Origin: Sphingomonas sp. | GTDB taxonomy: Bacteria; Pseudomonadota; Alphaproteobacteria; Sphingomonadales; Sphingomonadaceae | Direction of reading: 5' to 3' | NCBI RefSeq assembly: GCF_019746665.1 | Contig: NZ_JAIERS010000002.1 | Location: 46,733-110,732, forward strand | DNA: 64,000 bases | In this document: positions 9,571 through 17,821 of the stretch, piece after piece | Layout of the letters: every line of letters starts with the position of its first letter | How positions within the stretch are numbered: the first letter of the stretch is position 1 | Notes under the pieces: model-generated | Seen by the model: only the letters and a program-made list of their open reading frames with translations | What the model was told of the DNA's origin: nothing | Database searches by the model: none | Position numbers and translations under genes: made by a program

Positions 9571-10220
9571 GCGCGCGGATCGGCCCCAATGCCGCGATCC
9601 AGCTCGGCGCGGCGCTCGCCAGCCGCCCGGCGCTGGCGGCGGCCGTGTTCGCCGAGGCGCGCCATCCCGATTGGTTGAAGGTCCCGCCATCGGCGATGCT
9701 GCCGGAAGGGGAGGTCGCCGCGCTCCATGCCGCGCTATGGCGGCTCGCCCCCGATCCGCTGCCGCTGGCGCGCGATGCCGGGCGGCGCACCGCCGATTAC
9801 ATCATGGAGCATCGCCTGCCGTGGCTCGCCCGCGCGCTGCTGATCGCGCTGCCGCCCGCGCTCGCCGAGCCGCTGCTGTTGCGCGCGGTGACGGCGCACG
9901 CCTGGACCTTCACCGGATCGGGCCGGTTCGCGGTGGTCGGCCACGCGCCGACCCGGTTCGAGATCGCCGCCAACCCGCTCGCCCGGGCGACAGCGGACGC
10001 GCGCTGCGCGTGGCACGAGGCGGTGTTCACGACGCTGTGGCAGCGGCTGGTGACGCCGGGGGCGTGGGTGGTGGAGGAACGCTGCGGCCGTGGCATCGCG
10101 TCGTGCCGCTTCGTCGTGGAGCGCTATACCTATGCGGGGGCGAGGGTAGGCCCGGCCCGGCGGCGCGCGGCGTTGATGGTGGGCGATGACGGACTCGAAC
10201 CGCCGACATTCTCGGTGTAA
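9567..10220 (+). CDS. bchJ: BchJ-like V4R-domain protein (bacteriochlorophyll synthesis)
   Basis: A 217-residue protein with the BchJ signatures [13 protein letters not shown] at the start, [25 protein letters not shown] and a Cys-containing end [13 protein letters not shown], matching the 4-vinyl-reductase (V4R) family. BchJ was first proposed to be a vinyl reductase; later work favours an accessory role in substrate handling for the cyclase or chelatase, so a catalytic role is uncertain. The start overlaps bchE as ATGA, showing an operon. The conserved domain ends near base 10120; the remaining residues, including [12 protein letters not shown], are read from the antisense strand of tRNA-Val, so the native stop has probably been lost. 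Confidence 0.8.
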   Translation: MSARIGPNAAIQLGAALASRPALAAAVFAEARHPDWLKVPPSAMLPEGEVAALHAALWRLAPDPLPLARDAGRRTADYIMEHRLPWLARALLIALPPALAEPLLLRAVTAHAWTFTGSGRFAVVGHAPTRFEIAANPLARATADARCAWHEAVFTTLWQRLVTPGAWVVEERCGRGIASCRFVVERYTYAGARVGPARRRAALMVGDDGLEPPTFSV

Positions 10221-10252
10221 GCGAGACGCTCTACCAACTGAGCTAATCGCCC
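10177..10252 (-). tRNA. tRNA-Val (anticodon UAC)
   Basis: The minus strand reads GGGCGATTAGCTCAGTTGGT at its 5' end and folds into a normal cloverleaf: acceptor GGGCGAT pairing with GTCGCCC-type 3' bases, D-arm GCTC/GAGC, anticodon stem TCTCG/CGAGA with loop CTTACAC giving anticodon TAC, and T-arm GGCGGTTCGAGTCCGTC. The 3' CCA is encoded at 10177-10179. The 3' half is overlapped on the other strand by the extended tail of bchJ. Confidence 0.97.
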
Positions 10253-10305
10253 GCGCCCGCCGCTCTGGCAGCAAGCGGCCAGGCGCGCAAGCCCCGCGCG
10301 GCGGG

Positions 10306-11163
10306 TCAGCGCGCCGTGAGCAGCGCCTGGCGCGCCTGCCAGTGGCGGGCCATCGCCGCCGTCGCCTCCGCCGACAGCGAGATGAAGGCGCGGCGCCGGT
10401 CGCGCGGATCGGGCACGCGCTCCAGCAGGCCCTGCTCGCTCAGCCGGCCGATCCAGCGCAGCGCGGTGGTCGGCGCGACCGCGGCGGCGATGCACAGCGA
10501 CGAAACCGAGACGCGCACCCCCTCCAGCTCGGCGGCATAGAGATCGAGCAGCATGTCCCAGGCGGGGTCCTCGAACAGGCCCGCGCCGAAATGTTCGTCG
10601 CGCAGCCGGCGGGCGCGGAGCAGGGCGCGGATATGGCCGGCGCTGCCGGAGGTCGGGGTCGGTTCGCCCCGGAACAGCGGGCGCCGGTCGGCGAGCCCGC
10701 CCGGCGGCGGTTCGTCGCGGGTGAGCCGGGCGATCGCCTCCACCAGCCGGGCGATCTCGGCCTGGAGCGCGGCGACGCTCGCCGCATCCTGTTCGCGCAC
10801 GCGCCCGCCGGCATCGCCGAGCGCGACCGCGAGCGCGGTCACACGTTCGGCGATCGTCGGCGCGCAGAGCAAGGTGGCGCGGCTATCGAGCAGGAACGCG
10901 GCCACCAGATCGATCCGCGCGGCGTCGAACGCCACCACCAGCGGCACGTCGAGCGTGGCGGCGCGTTCGAGCAGCGCGGCGAGCGGATCGTCCGCCACGC
11001 CGGCCGCCTCGATCAGCACCACATCGGCGGCGCCCGGGCCAGCGAAGTCGGCGGGCGCGACCGGCCCGATCAGTCGCGCGCCGAGATGCCCCACGGCGTC
11101 GCGCCCCGCCGCCGCGCCGTCCACCCCGGCGACGAGCAGTACCGCGCGTTCGTCAAGCCGCAT
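10306..11163 (-). CDS. MarR-type winged-helix protein with N-terminal receiver-like domain
   Basis: About 285 residues in two parts. Residues 1-105 resemble a Rossmann-like or pseudo-receiver fold (RAVLLVAGVDG, ADVVLIEAAG, LDVPLVVAFD, ATLLCAPTI) without a clear phosphoacceptor Asp constellation. Residues 170-285 form a MarR-like winged helix: the recognition segment SLCIAAAVAPTTALRWIGRL is followed by EQGLLERVPDPRDRRRAFISL, the typical wing with the DPRDRR signature. The ATG forms TGATG with the stop of pntB, so it is translationally coupled to the transhydrogenase operon. It is probably a transcription regulator, but ligand and targets are unknown. Confidence 0.75.
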   Translation of the reverse strand: MRLDERAVLLVAGVDGAAAGRDAVGHLGARLIGPVAPADFAGPGAADVVLIEAAGVADDPLAALLERAATLDVPLVVAFDAARIDLVAAFLLDSRATLLCAPTIAERVTALAVALGDAGGRVREQDAASVAALQAEIARLVEAIARLTRDEPPPGGLADRRPLFRGEPTPTSGSAGHIRALLRARRLRDEHFGAGLFEDPAWDMLLDLYAAELEGVRVSVSSLCIAAAVAPTTALRWIGRLSEQGLLERVPDPRDRRRAFISLSAEATAAMARHWQARQALLTAR

Positions 11164-12644
11164 CAACCGATCGCCTTGACGATTTCCTCCACCATCTTCT
11201 TGGCATCGGCGAGCAGCATCATGGTGTTGTCCATGTAGAACACGTCGTTATCGACACCGGCATAGCCGACGCCGCCCATGCTGCGCTTGATGAACAGCAC
11301 GGTCTTGGCCTTCTCCACGTCGAACACCGGCATCCCGTAGATCGGCGATCCCTTGTCGGTCTTGGCGGCGGGGTTCACCACGTCGTTGGCGCCGATGATG
11401 AAGGCGACATCGGTCTGCGCGAATTCGCTGTTGATGTCCTCCAGCTCGAACACCTCGTCATAGGGCACGTTCGCTTCGGCGAGCAGCACGTTCATGTGCC
11501 CGGGCATCCGGCCGGCGACGGGGTGGATCGCGAACTTCACGCTCACCCCCTTTTCCTTCAGCTTGTCGGTCATCTCGCGCAGGATGTGCTGCGCCTGGGC
11601 GACCGCCATGCCGTAACCGGGGACGATGATCACCTGTTCGGCCTGGGTCATCAGGAAGGCGGCGTCGTCGGCCGAGCCGCGCTTCCACGGCCGGTCGACC
11701 TTGGCGGCGCCCCCGCCGCCGCTGTCGCTCGCGCCGAAGCCGCCCGCGATCACGCTGATGAAGCTGCGGTTCATCGCGTTGCACATGATGTAGCTGAGGA
11801 TCGCGCCCGAGCTGCCCACCAGCGCGCCGGTGATGATCATCGCGGTGTTGTGGAGCGTGAACCCCATCGCCGCCGCCGCCCAGCCCGAATAGCTGTTGAG
11901 CATCGAGACGACGACCGGCATGTCCGCCCCGCCGATCGGGATGATCAGCAGGAAGCCGATCGCGAAGGCGAGCAACGTCACCACCCCGAACACCCACAGC
12001 GATTGATCGGTGAGGAAATAGCCGATCAGCCCGAGGATCGCGGCGAGTGTGCCGAGGTTGATGATGTGGCGCGCGGGCAGCAGGATGGGCTTGCCGCTCA
12101 TATTGCCGTTCAACTTTGCGAACGCGATCACCGAGCCCGAGAAGGTGATCGCGCCGATCGCCACGCCTAGGCCCATCTCGACCCGGCTCTGGAGGAAAAT
12201 CTGCCCGGCGGCGGCGATGCCGAACGCCTCCGGGTTCAGATACGCCGCCCAGCCAACCAGCACCGCCGCCAGGCCCACCAGCGAGTGGAACGCGGCGACC
12301 AGCTGCGGCATGTCGGTCATCTTGATCCGGCGCGAGGTGGTGACGCCGATCACCGCGCCGATCGCGATCGCGATCAGGATTTCGGCGAGCGCGCCATAAT
12401 CGAGCTGGAAGACATGGCCGCAGAAGGACTCCTTGCCGACGCACGCCTCGGGCGGCAGCTGCACGGCGGGGGCGTGGGTGAGGAGCGTCGTTACCACCGC
12501 GATGCCCATGCCGATCATGCCATAGCGATTGCCCTGGCGGCTCGACGCCGGGCTCGACAGCCCGCGCAGCGCGAGGATGAAGCACACGCCCGCGACCAGA
12601 TAGGCGAGCGCGACCCAGGGATTGACGGCAACCGCTTCGTGCAT
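11163..12644 (-). CDS. pntB: NAD(P) transhydrogenase subunit beta
   Basis: PntB carries the NADP(H)-binding domain III and half of the proton channel of the inner membrane transhydrogenase, which makes NADPH from NADH using the proton gradient. The 493-residue protein has about nine helices, with TFSGSVIAFAKLNG and GGADMPVVVSMLNSYSGWAA typical of the family. Domain III includes IIVPGYGMAVAQAQH (NADP Rossmann motif), HPVAGRMPGHMNVLLAEA and IIGANDVVNPAA. ATG 12644 is preferred because GGGGG lies eight bases upstream; ATG 12659 is also in frame. It follows the alpha-2 subunit in the operon. Confidence 0.96.
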   Translation of the reverse strand: MHEAVAVNPWVALAYLVAGVCFILALRGLSSPASSRQGNRYGMIGMGIAVVTTLLTHAPAVQLPPEACVGKESFCGHVFQLDYGALAEILIAIAIGAVIGVTTSRRIKMTDMPQLVAAFHSLVGLAAVLVGWAAYLNPEAFGIAAAGQIFLQSRVEMGLGVAIGAITFSGSVIAFAKLNGNMSGKPILLPARHIINLGTLAAILGLIGYFLTDQSLWVFGVVTLLAFAIGFLLIIPIGGADMPVVVSMLNSYSGWAAAAMGFTLHNTAMIITGALVGSSGAILSYIMCNAMNRSFISVIAGGFGASDSGGGGAAKVDRPWKRGSADDAAFLMTQAEQVIIVPGYGMAVAQAQHILREMTDKLKEKGVSVKFAIHPVAGRMPGHMNVLLAEANVPYDEVFELEDINSEFAQTDVAFIIGANDVVNPAAKTDKGSPIYGMPVFDVEKAKTVLFIKRSMGGVGYAGVDNDVFYMDNTMMLLADAKKMVEEIVKAIG

Positions 12645-12665
12645 CGTTTGAGCCCCCATGGCGCG

Positions 12666-12947
12666 TTACTTCGCCTTCTTCTTGTACATGGCGAGCATCC
12701 GCTCGGTGACGGCGAACCCGCCGAAGATGTTGATGCTGGCGAGCACTACGGCCGCGAGCCCGAGATATTTGGCGACCGGCGACCCCGCCGCCGCCCCCGC
12801 GACGAGTGCGCCGACGATGATCACCGAGGAAATCGCGTTCGTCACCGCCATCAGCGGCGTGTGCAGCGCGGGCGTGACCGACCAGACGACATAATAGCCG
12901 ACGAAACACGCCATCACGAAGATCGACAGGGTGGAGATGAAGTCCAT
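12666..12947 (-). CDS. pntAB: NAD(P) transhydrogenase subunit alpha part 2 (membrane)
   Basis: A 93-residue protein with three membrane helices: STLSIFVMACFVGYYVVWSV, the family motif TPALHTPLMAVTNAISSVII, and LAAVVLASINIFGGFAVTERML followed by a basic tail MYKKKAK. This is the membrane half of PntA, encoded separately from the NAD-binding half as in other alphaproteobacteria. ATG 12947 overlaps the stop of the DUF559 gene as TGATG and has GTGGGAGCC upstream. It is separated from pntAA by about 500 bases occupied by the DUF559 gene and its flanking repeats, so expression must now pass through that insertion. Confidence 0.95.
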   Translation of the reverse strand: MDFISTLSIFVMACFVGYYVVWSVTPALHTPLMAVTNAISSVIIVGALVAGAAAGSPVAKYLGLAAVVLASINIFGGFAVTERMLAMYKKKAK

Positions 12948-13420
12948 CAATAGGCTCCCACAGGAACCTCCCCATGCACCGCATGGGGAGGGGGACCGCC
13001 CGCAGGGCGGTGGAGGGGCAAGGCGACGCTTGCCACGATCGCTTCGGCGACTTGTTCGGGATCGGCGAGCACATCGCCGGCCGCGACGCGGATCACGCGC
13101 AGGCCATGCGCGGCAAGGAACGCATCCTTAGCGGCGTCACGCTCCGGCTGATCGCCGCAATCATGCGCGTGGCCGTCGATTTCGACGACCAAGCGAGCCG
13201 CCGGCGCGTAAAGATCAAGCACATAGGGCGGTAGCGGGTGTTGCTTGCGAAATTTGAGGCCCAGTGCCCGGCGTCGCAGGCAGCGCCACAACAGAACTTC
13301 GGGCAAGCTCATCCTTTTGCGGAGTTGCCGCGCTCGCCGCAGCGTCGCTGCCCCTCCACCGTTCGCCGATGGCGAACGGTCCCCCTCCCCATGCGGGGCA
13401 TGGGGAGGTTCGGCTCTCAC
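12947..13420 (-). CDS. DUF559 endonuclease-like protein flanked by inverted repeats
   Basis: About 157 residues. The conserved DUF559 domain starts near residue 27 (LRRARQLRKRMSLPEVLLW) and contains GLKFRKQHPLPPYVLDLYAP then LVVEIDGHAHD, an E...D...E-x-D arrangement like the very-short-patch-repair/restriction-type PD-(D/E)xK fold. HGLRVIRVAAGDVLADP follows, as in the family. The first ~25 and last ~22 residues are coded by the flanking palindromic repeats, so the true start is uncertain; GTG 13420 is the longest option and ATG 13312 gives an N-terminally short protein. Its stop shares TGATG with pntAB. The gene splits the pntAA-pntAB pair and looks inserted. Biochemical activity of the family is not established. 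Confidence 0.75.
   Translation of the reverse strand: MRAEPPHAPHGEGDRSPSANGGGAATLRRARQLRKRMSLPEVLLWRCLRRRALGLKFRKQHPLPPYVLDLYAPAARLVVEIDGHAHDCGDQPERDAAKDAFLAAHGLRVIRVAAGDVLADPEQVAEAIVASVALPLHRPAGGPPPHAVHGEVPVGAY
12964..13020. repeat. Palindromic repeat, 3' flank of DUF559 gene
   Basis: Hairpin CCTCCCCATGC acc GCATGGGGAGG, then GGGGACC, hairpin ACCGCCC gca GGGCGGT and GGAGGGGCA. It is the inverse of the copy at 13349-13412 and the same unit as at 3743. It codes the C-terminal tail of the DUF559 protein. Confidence 0.8.
13349..13412. repeat. Palindromic repeat, 5' flank of DUF559 gene (inverted copy)
   Basis: Reads TGCCCCTCC, hairpin ACCGTTCGCC gat GGCGAACGGT, CCCC, hairpin CCTCCCCATGC ggg GCATGGGGAGG, TTC. 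Its reverse complement matches the copy at 12964 base for base in the first hairpin and in all flanks; only the second hairpin differs, and there both arms have changed together. The pair therefore forms ~57-64 base imperfect terminal inverted repeats around the DUF559 gene. Confidence 0.8.
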
Positions 13421-13454
13421 CGATGCTGCCCCCGGTTGCGGACGCCAACGAAAG

Positions 13455-14576
13455 TCACCCCAACAGCCTCGGGTTCACCACCTGGCCGTCCTTGGTCAGC
13501 CGGATCGCGTCGCCGATCTCGGCGTCGAGCACCGGGCGCTTGGCTTCCTTGTCCCAGAAGGCCGAGAGGAAATTGAACAGGTTGCGCGCATAGAGCGCCG
13601 AGGCGTCGGCGGCGAGGCGGCTTGGCATGTTGCGATGGCCGACGATCCGCACCCCGTGGCGCTCGACCACCTCGCCCGGCACCGACCCTTCCACATTGCC
13701 GCCCTGTTCGACCGCGAGATCGACGATCACCGAACCCGGGCGCATCGAGGCGATCTGCGCGTCGCTCACCAGCCGCGGCGCCGCGCGGCCGGGGATCAGC
13801 GCGGTCGTGATCACGATGTCCTGCTTGGCGATGTGCGACGAGACCAACTCGGCCTGCGCCGCCTGATATTCGGCCGACATCTCGGTCGCATAGCCGCCGC
13901 TGCCCTCGCCCTCGATCCCCGCCACCTTCTCGACGAAGATCGGCTTGGCGCCGAGCGAGAGGATCTGCTCCTTGGTCGCGGCGCGCACGTCGGTGGCGGA
14001 GATCTGCGCGCCGAGCCGCCGCGCGGTCGCGATCGCCTGCAGCCCGGCGACGCCCACCCCCATCACGAACACGCGCGCGGCCGAGACCGTGCCCGCCGCG
14101 GTCATCATCATCGGGAATGCGCGGCCATATTCGGCCGCCGCGTCGAGCACCGCCTTATAGCCCGCGAGGTTCGCCTGGCTGGAAAGCACGTCCATTGACT
14201 GGGCGCGGGTGATGCGCGGCATGAACTCCATCGCCAGCGCCTCGAACCCCGCCGCCGCATAGGCGTCGACCCGGCCGCGCTCGCCGAACGGGTTGAGGAT
14301 CGCCGCCAGCCACGCGCCGGGCTTGGCGCCGGCAAGGCTCGCCGGATCAGGCCCCTGCACGCCGAGCACGATATCGGCGTCCGCCAACACCCCCGCCCGG
14401 TCGGCGATCGTCGCTCCCGCCTCGGCATAGGCGGCGTCGGCGATCGCCGCGCCATCGCCCGCGCCCGCTTCCACCGCCAGCGTCGCGCCGAGCTGGCCAA
14501 GCTTCTTCACCGTCTCCGGGGTCGCGGCGACTCTGCGCTCCCCAACGACTTGCTCCTTGAGGACCGCGATTTTCAT
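13455..14576 (-). CDS. pntAA: NAD(P) transhydrogenase subunit alpha part 1 (NAD-binding)
   Basis: A 373-residue soluble subunit that binds NAD(H) (domain I). It starts MKIAVLKEQVVGERRVAATP, the alanine dehydrogenase/PNT N-terminal signature, and has MEFMPRITRAQSMDVLSSQA with the family's RITRAQ/MDvLSSQ block, the Rossmann segment VFVMGVGVAGLQAIATARRLGA, ATDVRAATKEQ and a closing IVGHRNMPSRLAADASALYA. Length and order match PntAA of alphaproteobacteria that split the alpha subunit. It starts 5 bases after the small aa3-IV-like gene and is followed downstream by the DUF559 insertion rather than directly by pntAB. Confidence 0.96.
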   Translation of the reverse strand: MKIAVLKEQVVGERRVAATPETVKKLGQLGATLAVEAGAGDGAAIADAAYAEAGATIADRAGVLADADIVLGVQGPDPASLAGAKPGAWLAAILNPFGERGRVDAYAAAGFEALAMEFMPRITRAQSMDVLSSQANLAGYKAVLDAAAEYGRAFPMMMTAAGTVSAARVFVMGVGVAGLQAIATARRLGAQISATDVRAATKEQILSLGAKPIFVEKVAGIEGEGSGGYATEMSAEYQAAQAELVSSHIAKQDIVITTALIPGRAAPRLVSDAQIASMRPGSVIVDLAVEQGGNVEGSVPGEVVERHGVRIVGHRNMPSRLAADASALYARNLFNFLSAFWDKEAKRPVLDAEIGDAIRLTKDGQVVNPRLLG

Positions 14577-14581
14577 GGGGC

Positions 14582-14710
14582 TCAGCGCCAGGCGAGAATG
14601 GCGGCGACGAGCAGGCCGGCGACGACGCCGACCGCGCCGCCGACCTTCAGCAGCGTCAGCACCTTGTCGTACGTCGCGCGGTTGGTCTGGATGTCGCCAT
14701 TGCCGGCCAT
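14582..14710 (-). CDS. Small membrane protein, aa3-type cytochrome oxidase subunit IV-like
   Basis: A 42-residue protein starting MAGNGDIQTNRATYDKV and ending in one membrane helix (GGAVGVVAGLLVAAILAW) plus a terminal Arg. The short polar N-terminus with the TY..(L)LLK.G pattern before a single helix matches the bacterial aa3 oxidase subunit IV family, which occurs upstream of pntA in several sphingomonads. The ATG has AGGAG six bases upstream, and the stop lies 5 bases before pntAA, so it is the first gene of the transhydrogenase operon. It is too short for most gene callers. Whether it joins an oxidase or the transhydrogenase here is unknown. Confidence 0.75.
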   Translation of the reverse strand: MAGNGDIQTNRATYDKVLTLLKVGGAVGVVAGLLVAAILAWR

Positions 14711-14812
14711 GATCGCTCCTCGAAATCCAAATTCACGCAAACCTTAACCGCGGCTTGCGCGCCCGCCAAGTCCCCTGGGCCTTAAGCCGGCTTTTACCCC
14801 AGCCGCGCTACG

Positions 14813-14837
14813 CCACTGCCCTGATTTTGGACAGTGG
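14813..14837. promoter_or_regulatory. Inverted repeat upstream of NtrC-type regulator
   Basis: CCACTG and CAGTGG form perfect 6-base arms (14813-14818 and 14832-14837) separated by 13 bases, ending 8 bases before the ATG at 14846. The position suits an autoregulatory operator or a leader hairpin. No sigma-54 promoter of the TGGCAC-N5-TTGC type is visible. Confidence 0.35.
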
Positions 14838-14845
14838 GGACAGGC

Positions 14846-16261
<1,416 letters not shown>

Positions 16262-16268
16262 GCGGCGC

Positions 16269-16817
16269 TTAAGGCCGACGCTGCATCGACGAGCGTTTCT
16301 TCTCCTGATCGGCTTGCACGGGTACGCCAAGTTCGGTGCGAAGCGCGTCGCTGATCAGCGTGCGGTCATACGGATCTTGGGTGACGGTGCCCGCCGCGGG
16401 CGACTTATACTGCGTGCCATAGATTTGGGGCTGCTCGATCGTCATGAGGTAGCGATCGAGCGTCGCCGCCGCGATCCAGCTTGCCGCATGATTGCCCTTT
16501 GTCATCGCGACCATCGCCAGCGTGTGCGCGAGCAGATAGTCGCCTGGCTTGTCGCCGTGCTGAAAAATGAAGGCGGCGCGTTCATAGTCTTGGCCGGTGT
16601 GGAGCGCGCCAGCCTTGAGCAGCGCTTCGGTCCGCGCCTTGCGCGCCTTGTCTTCGGCGATCATCTTTTGGAAGTAAGCGGGCGTTACATCCTTGGGGAT
16701 GTTCGCGCGCACGGCCTGATCGGCTTCATAAATCTGCGCCATCTCGGCATTGTCGGTAAGTTGCTGTGCCGAAGCGGGTGCGGCGAACGTCAGCAACAGC
16801 GCGGCAAGATACTTCAT
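16269..16817 (-). CDS. Secreted DUF6624-like protein
   Basis: A 182-residue protein with a clear signal peptide (MKYLAALLLTFAAPASAQQ, cleavage after ASA). The mature part is helical: EMAQIYEADQAVRAN, YFQKMIAEDKARKARTEALL, then YERAAFIFQHGDKPGDYLLAHTLA with the HG..P.dYL.AH block of DUF6624-type proteins, and AATLDRYLM. Function is unknown; it should be periplasmic. ATG 16817 is preferred over GTG 16823 because it forms ATGA with the stop of the upstream deacetylase gene and has GGAGGGG eight bases before it. Base composition is slightly less GC-rich than its neighbours. Confidence 0.7.
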   Translation of the reverse strand: MKYLAALLLTFAAPASAQQLTDNAEMAQIYEADQAVRANIPKDVTPAYFQKMIAEDKARKARTEALLKAGALHTGQDYERAAFIFQHGDKPGDYLLAHTLAMVAMTKGNHAASWIAAATLDRYLMTIEQPQIYGTQYKSPAAGTVTQDPYDRTLISDALRTELGVPVQADQEKKRSSMQRRP

Positions 16818-17821
16818 CGCCACCCCTCCAAAAAGCGCGCGACATTCGCGCCCAGCGCCTCGATCGCATAGCCGCCCTCCATCAGCAGCACGCTCGGCCA
16901 GCCGGCGGCGGCGATGTCGCGCGCGAGGATCGCGTAATCCCCGGTCGTCAGCTTGAAATGGCTGATCGGATCGCCCTCCCAGGTGTCCGCGCCGAAGCTC
17001 ACCACCAGCAGGTCGGGACCGAAGCGTGCGATCGCCTCCAGCGCCCGCGCCTGCGCGCGGCGGAAAGCGTCGAGCCTGGTCCCCTGCGGCAGCGGCAGGT
17101 TGAGCGTCGCGCCTTCGCCCTCCCCCGCGCCGCGCTCATCGGCATGGCCCCAGTAGAAAGGGTAATCGGTCGCCGGATCGGCATGGAGCGAGGCGTAGAA
17201 CACGTCGCCGCGCGTCCAGAAAATGTCCTGGGTGCCGTTGCCGTGGTGATAATCGATGTCGAGCACCGCGACCCGCGCCTTCCCGCCCGCGCGTGCGGCT
17301 TCGGCGACCACGGCGGCGGCGTTCAGATAGGAATAGCCACCCAGATAATCCGCCCCGGCATGATGGCCGGGCGGGCGGCAGAGCCCGAAGGCTGCGCGCT
17401 CCCCGCCGAGCACCGCGTGAAGCGCGGCGAGCGCCGATTGGCAGCTCCAATAGGCCGCCTCCCACGTCTCGCGCGCGAGCGGGGTCGAGGCGTCGAAGCT
17501 GTAGCGGCCGACCAGCGCGTCGATCCGCGACAGCGTCAGCGGGCGTCGTCCGACCACCGGCCAGACATAGCCGATCACATCGCCCGGCCGCCCCGCCTCG
17601 GCCCAAAGCGTGGGCGCGGTGCGCAGGAAATCGAGATAATCGGGGGTGTGGACCGCCGCGATCGGCGCGAGCCCGAAATCGGCGGGCGCCGCGCCGCCAC
17701 CGATCGCCGTCAGGATCGCCTCGGCGCGGCGCGGCGCTTCAGCATAGGCGGTGAAGCCGCCATTATGGAGTTCCTGGGCCGGCGCGTGCGCCAATTGGCG
17801 CGGATCGAAAAAGGTTCGCAT
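16814..17821 (-). CDS. Histone deacetylase-family amidohydrolase, acetylpolyamine type
   Basis: A 335-residue zinc amidohydrolase. The start MRTFFDPRQLAHAPAQELHN resembles acetylpolyamine aminohydrolases. Catalytic landmarks include CRPPGHHAGADYLGGYSYLN with the tandem active-site His, VLDIDYHHGNGTQDIFW with the Asp and His zinc ligands, VSFGADTWEGDPISHFKL with the second Asp region, and MEGGYAIEALG with the C-terminal GGY. The family deacetylates polyamines or acyl-lysine-like substrates; the natural substrate is not decided. ATG 17821 shares TGATG with the nhaA stop, and its own stop overlaps the DUF6624-like gene, forming a three-gene operon. Confidence 0.9.
   Translation of the reverse strand: MRTFFDPRQLAHAPAQELHNGGFTAYAEAPRRAEAILTAIGGGAAPADFGLAPIAAVHTPDYLDFLRTAPTLWAEAGRPGDVIGYVWPVVGRRPLTLSRIDALVGRYSFDASTPLARETWEAAYWSCQSALAALHAVLGGERAAFGLCRPPGHHAGADYLGGYSYLNAAAVVAEAARAGGKARVAVLDIDYHHGNGTQDIFWTRGDVFYASLHADPATDYPFYWGHADERGAGEGEGATLNLPLPQGTRLDAFRRAQARALEAIARFGPDLLVVSFGADTWEGDPISHFKLTTGDYAILARDIAAAGWPSVLLMEGGYAIEALGANVARFLEGWR

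Noticed and set aside
7951..9690. 579-residue open frame antisense to bchE
   Set aside because: Low-complexity Arg/Gly/Ala composition without motifs; the sense strand has full BchE motifs. It is a high-GC shadow frame.
10181..10220. Conserved-looking peptide [12 protein letters not shown] as a protein motif
   Set aside because: This string is the well-known translation of the antisense of tRNA genes, not a protein domain.
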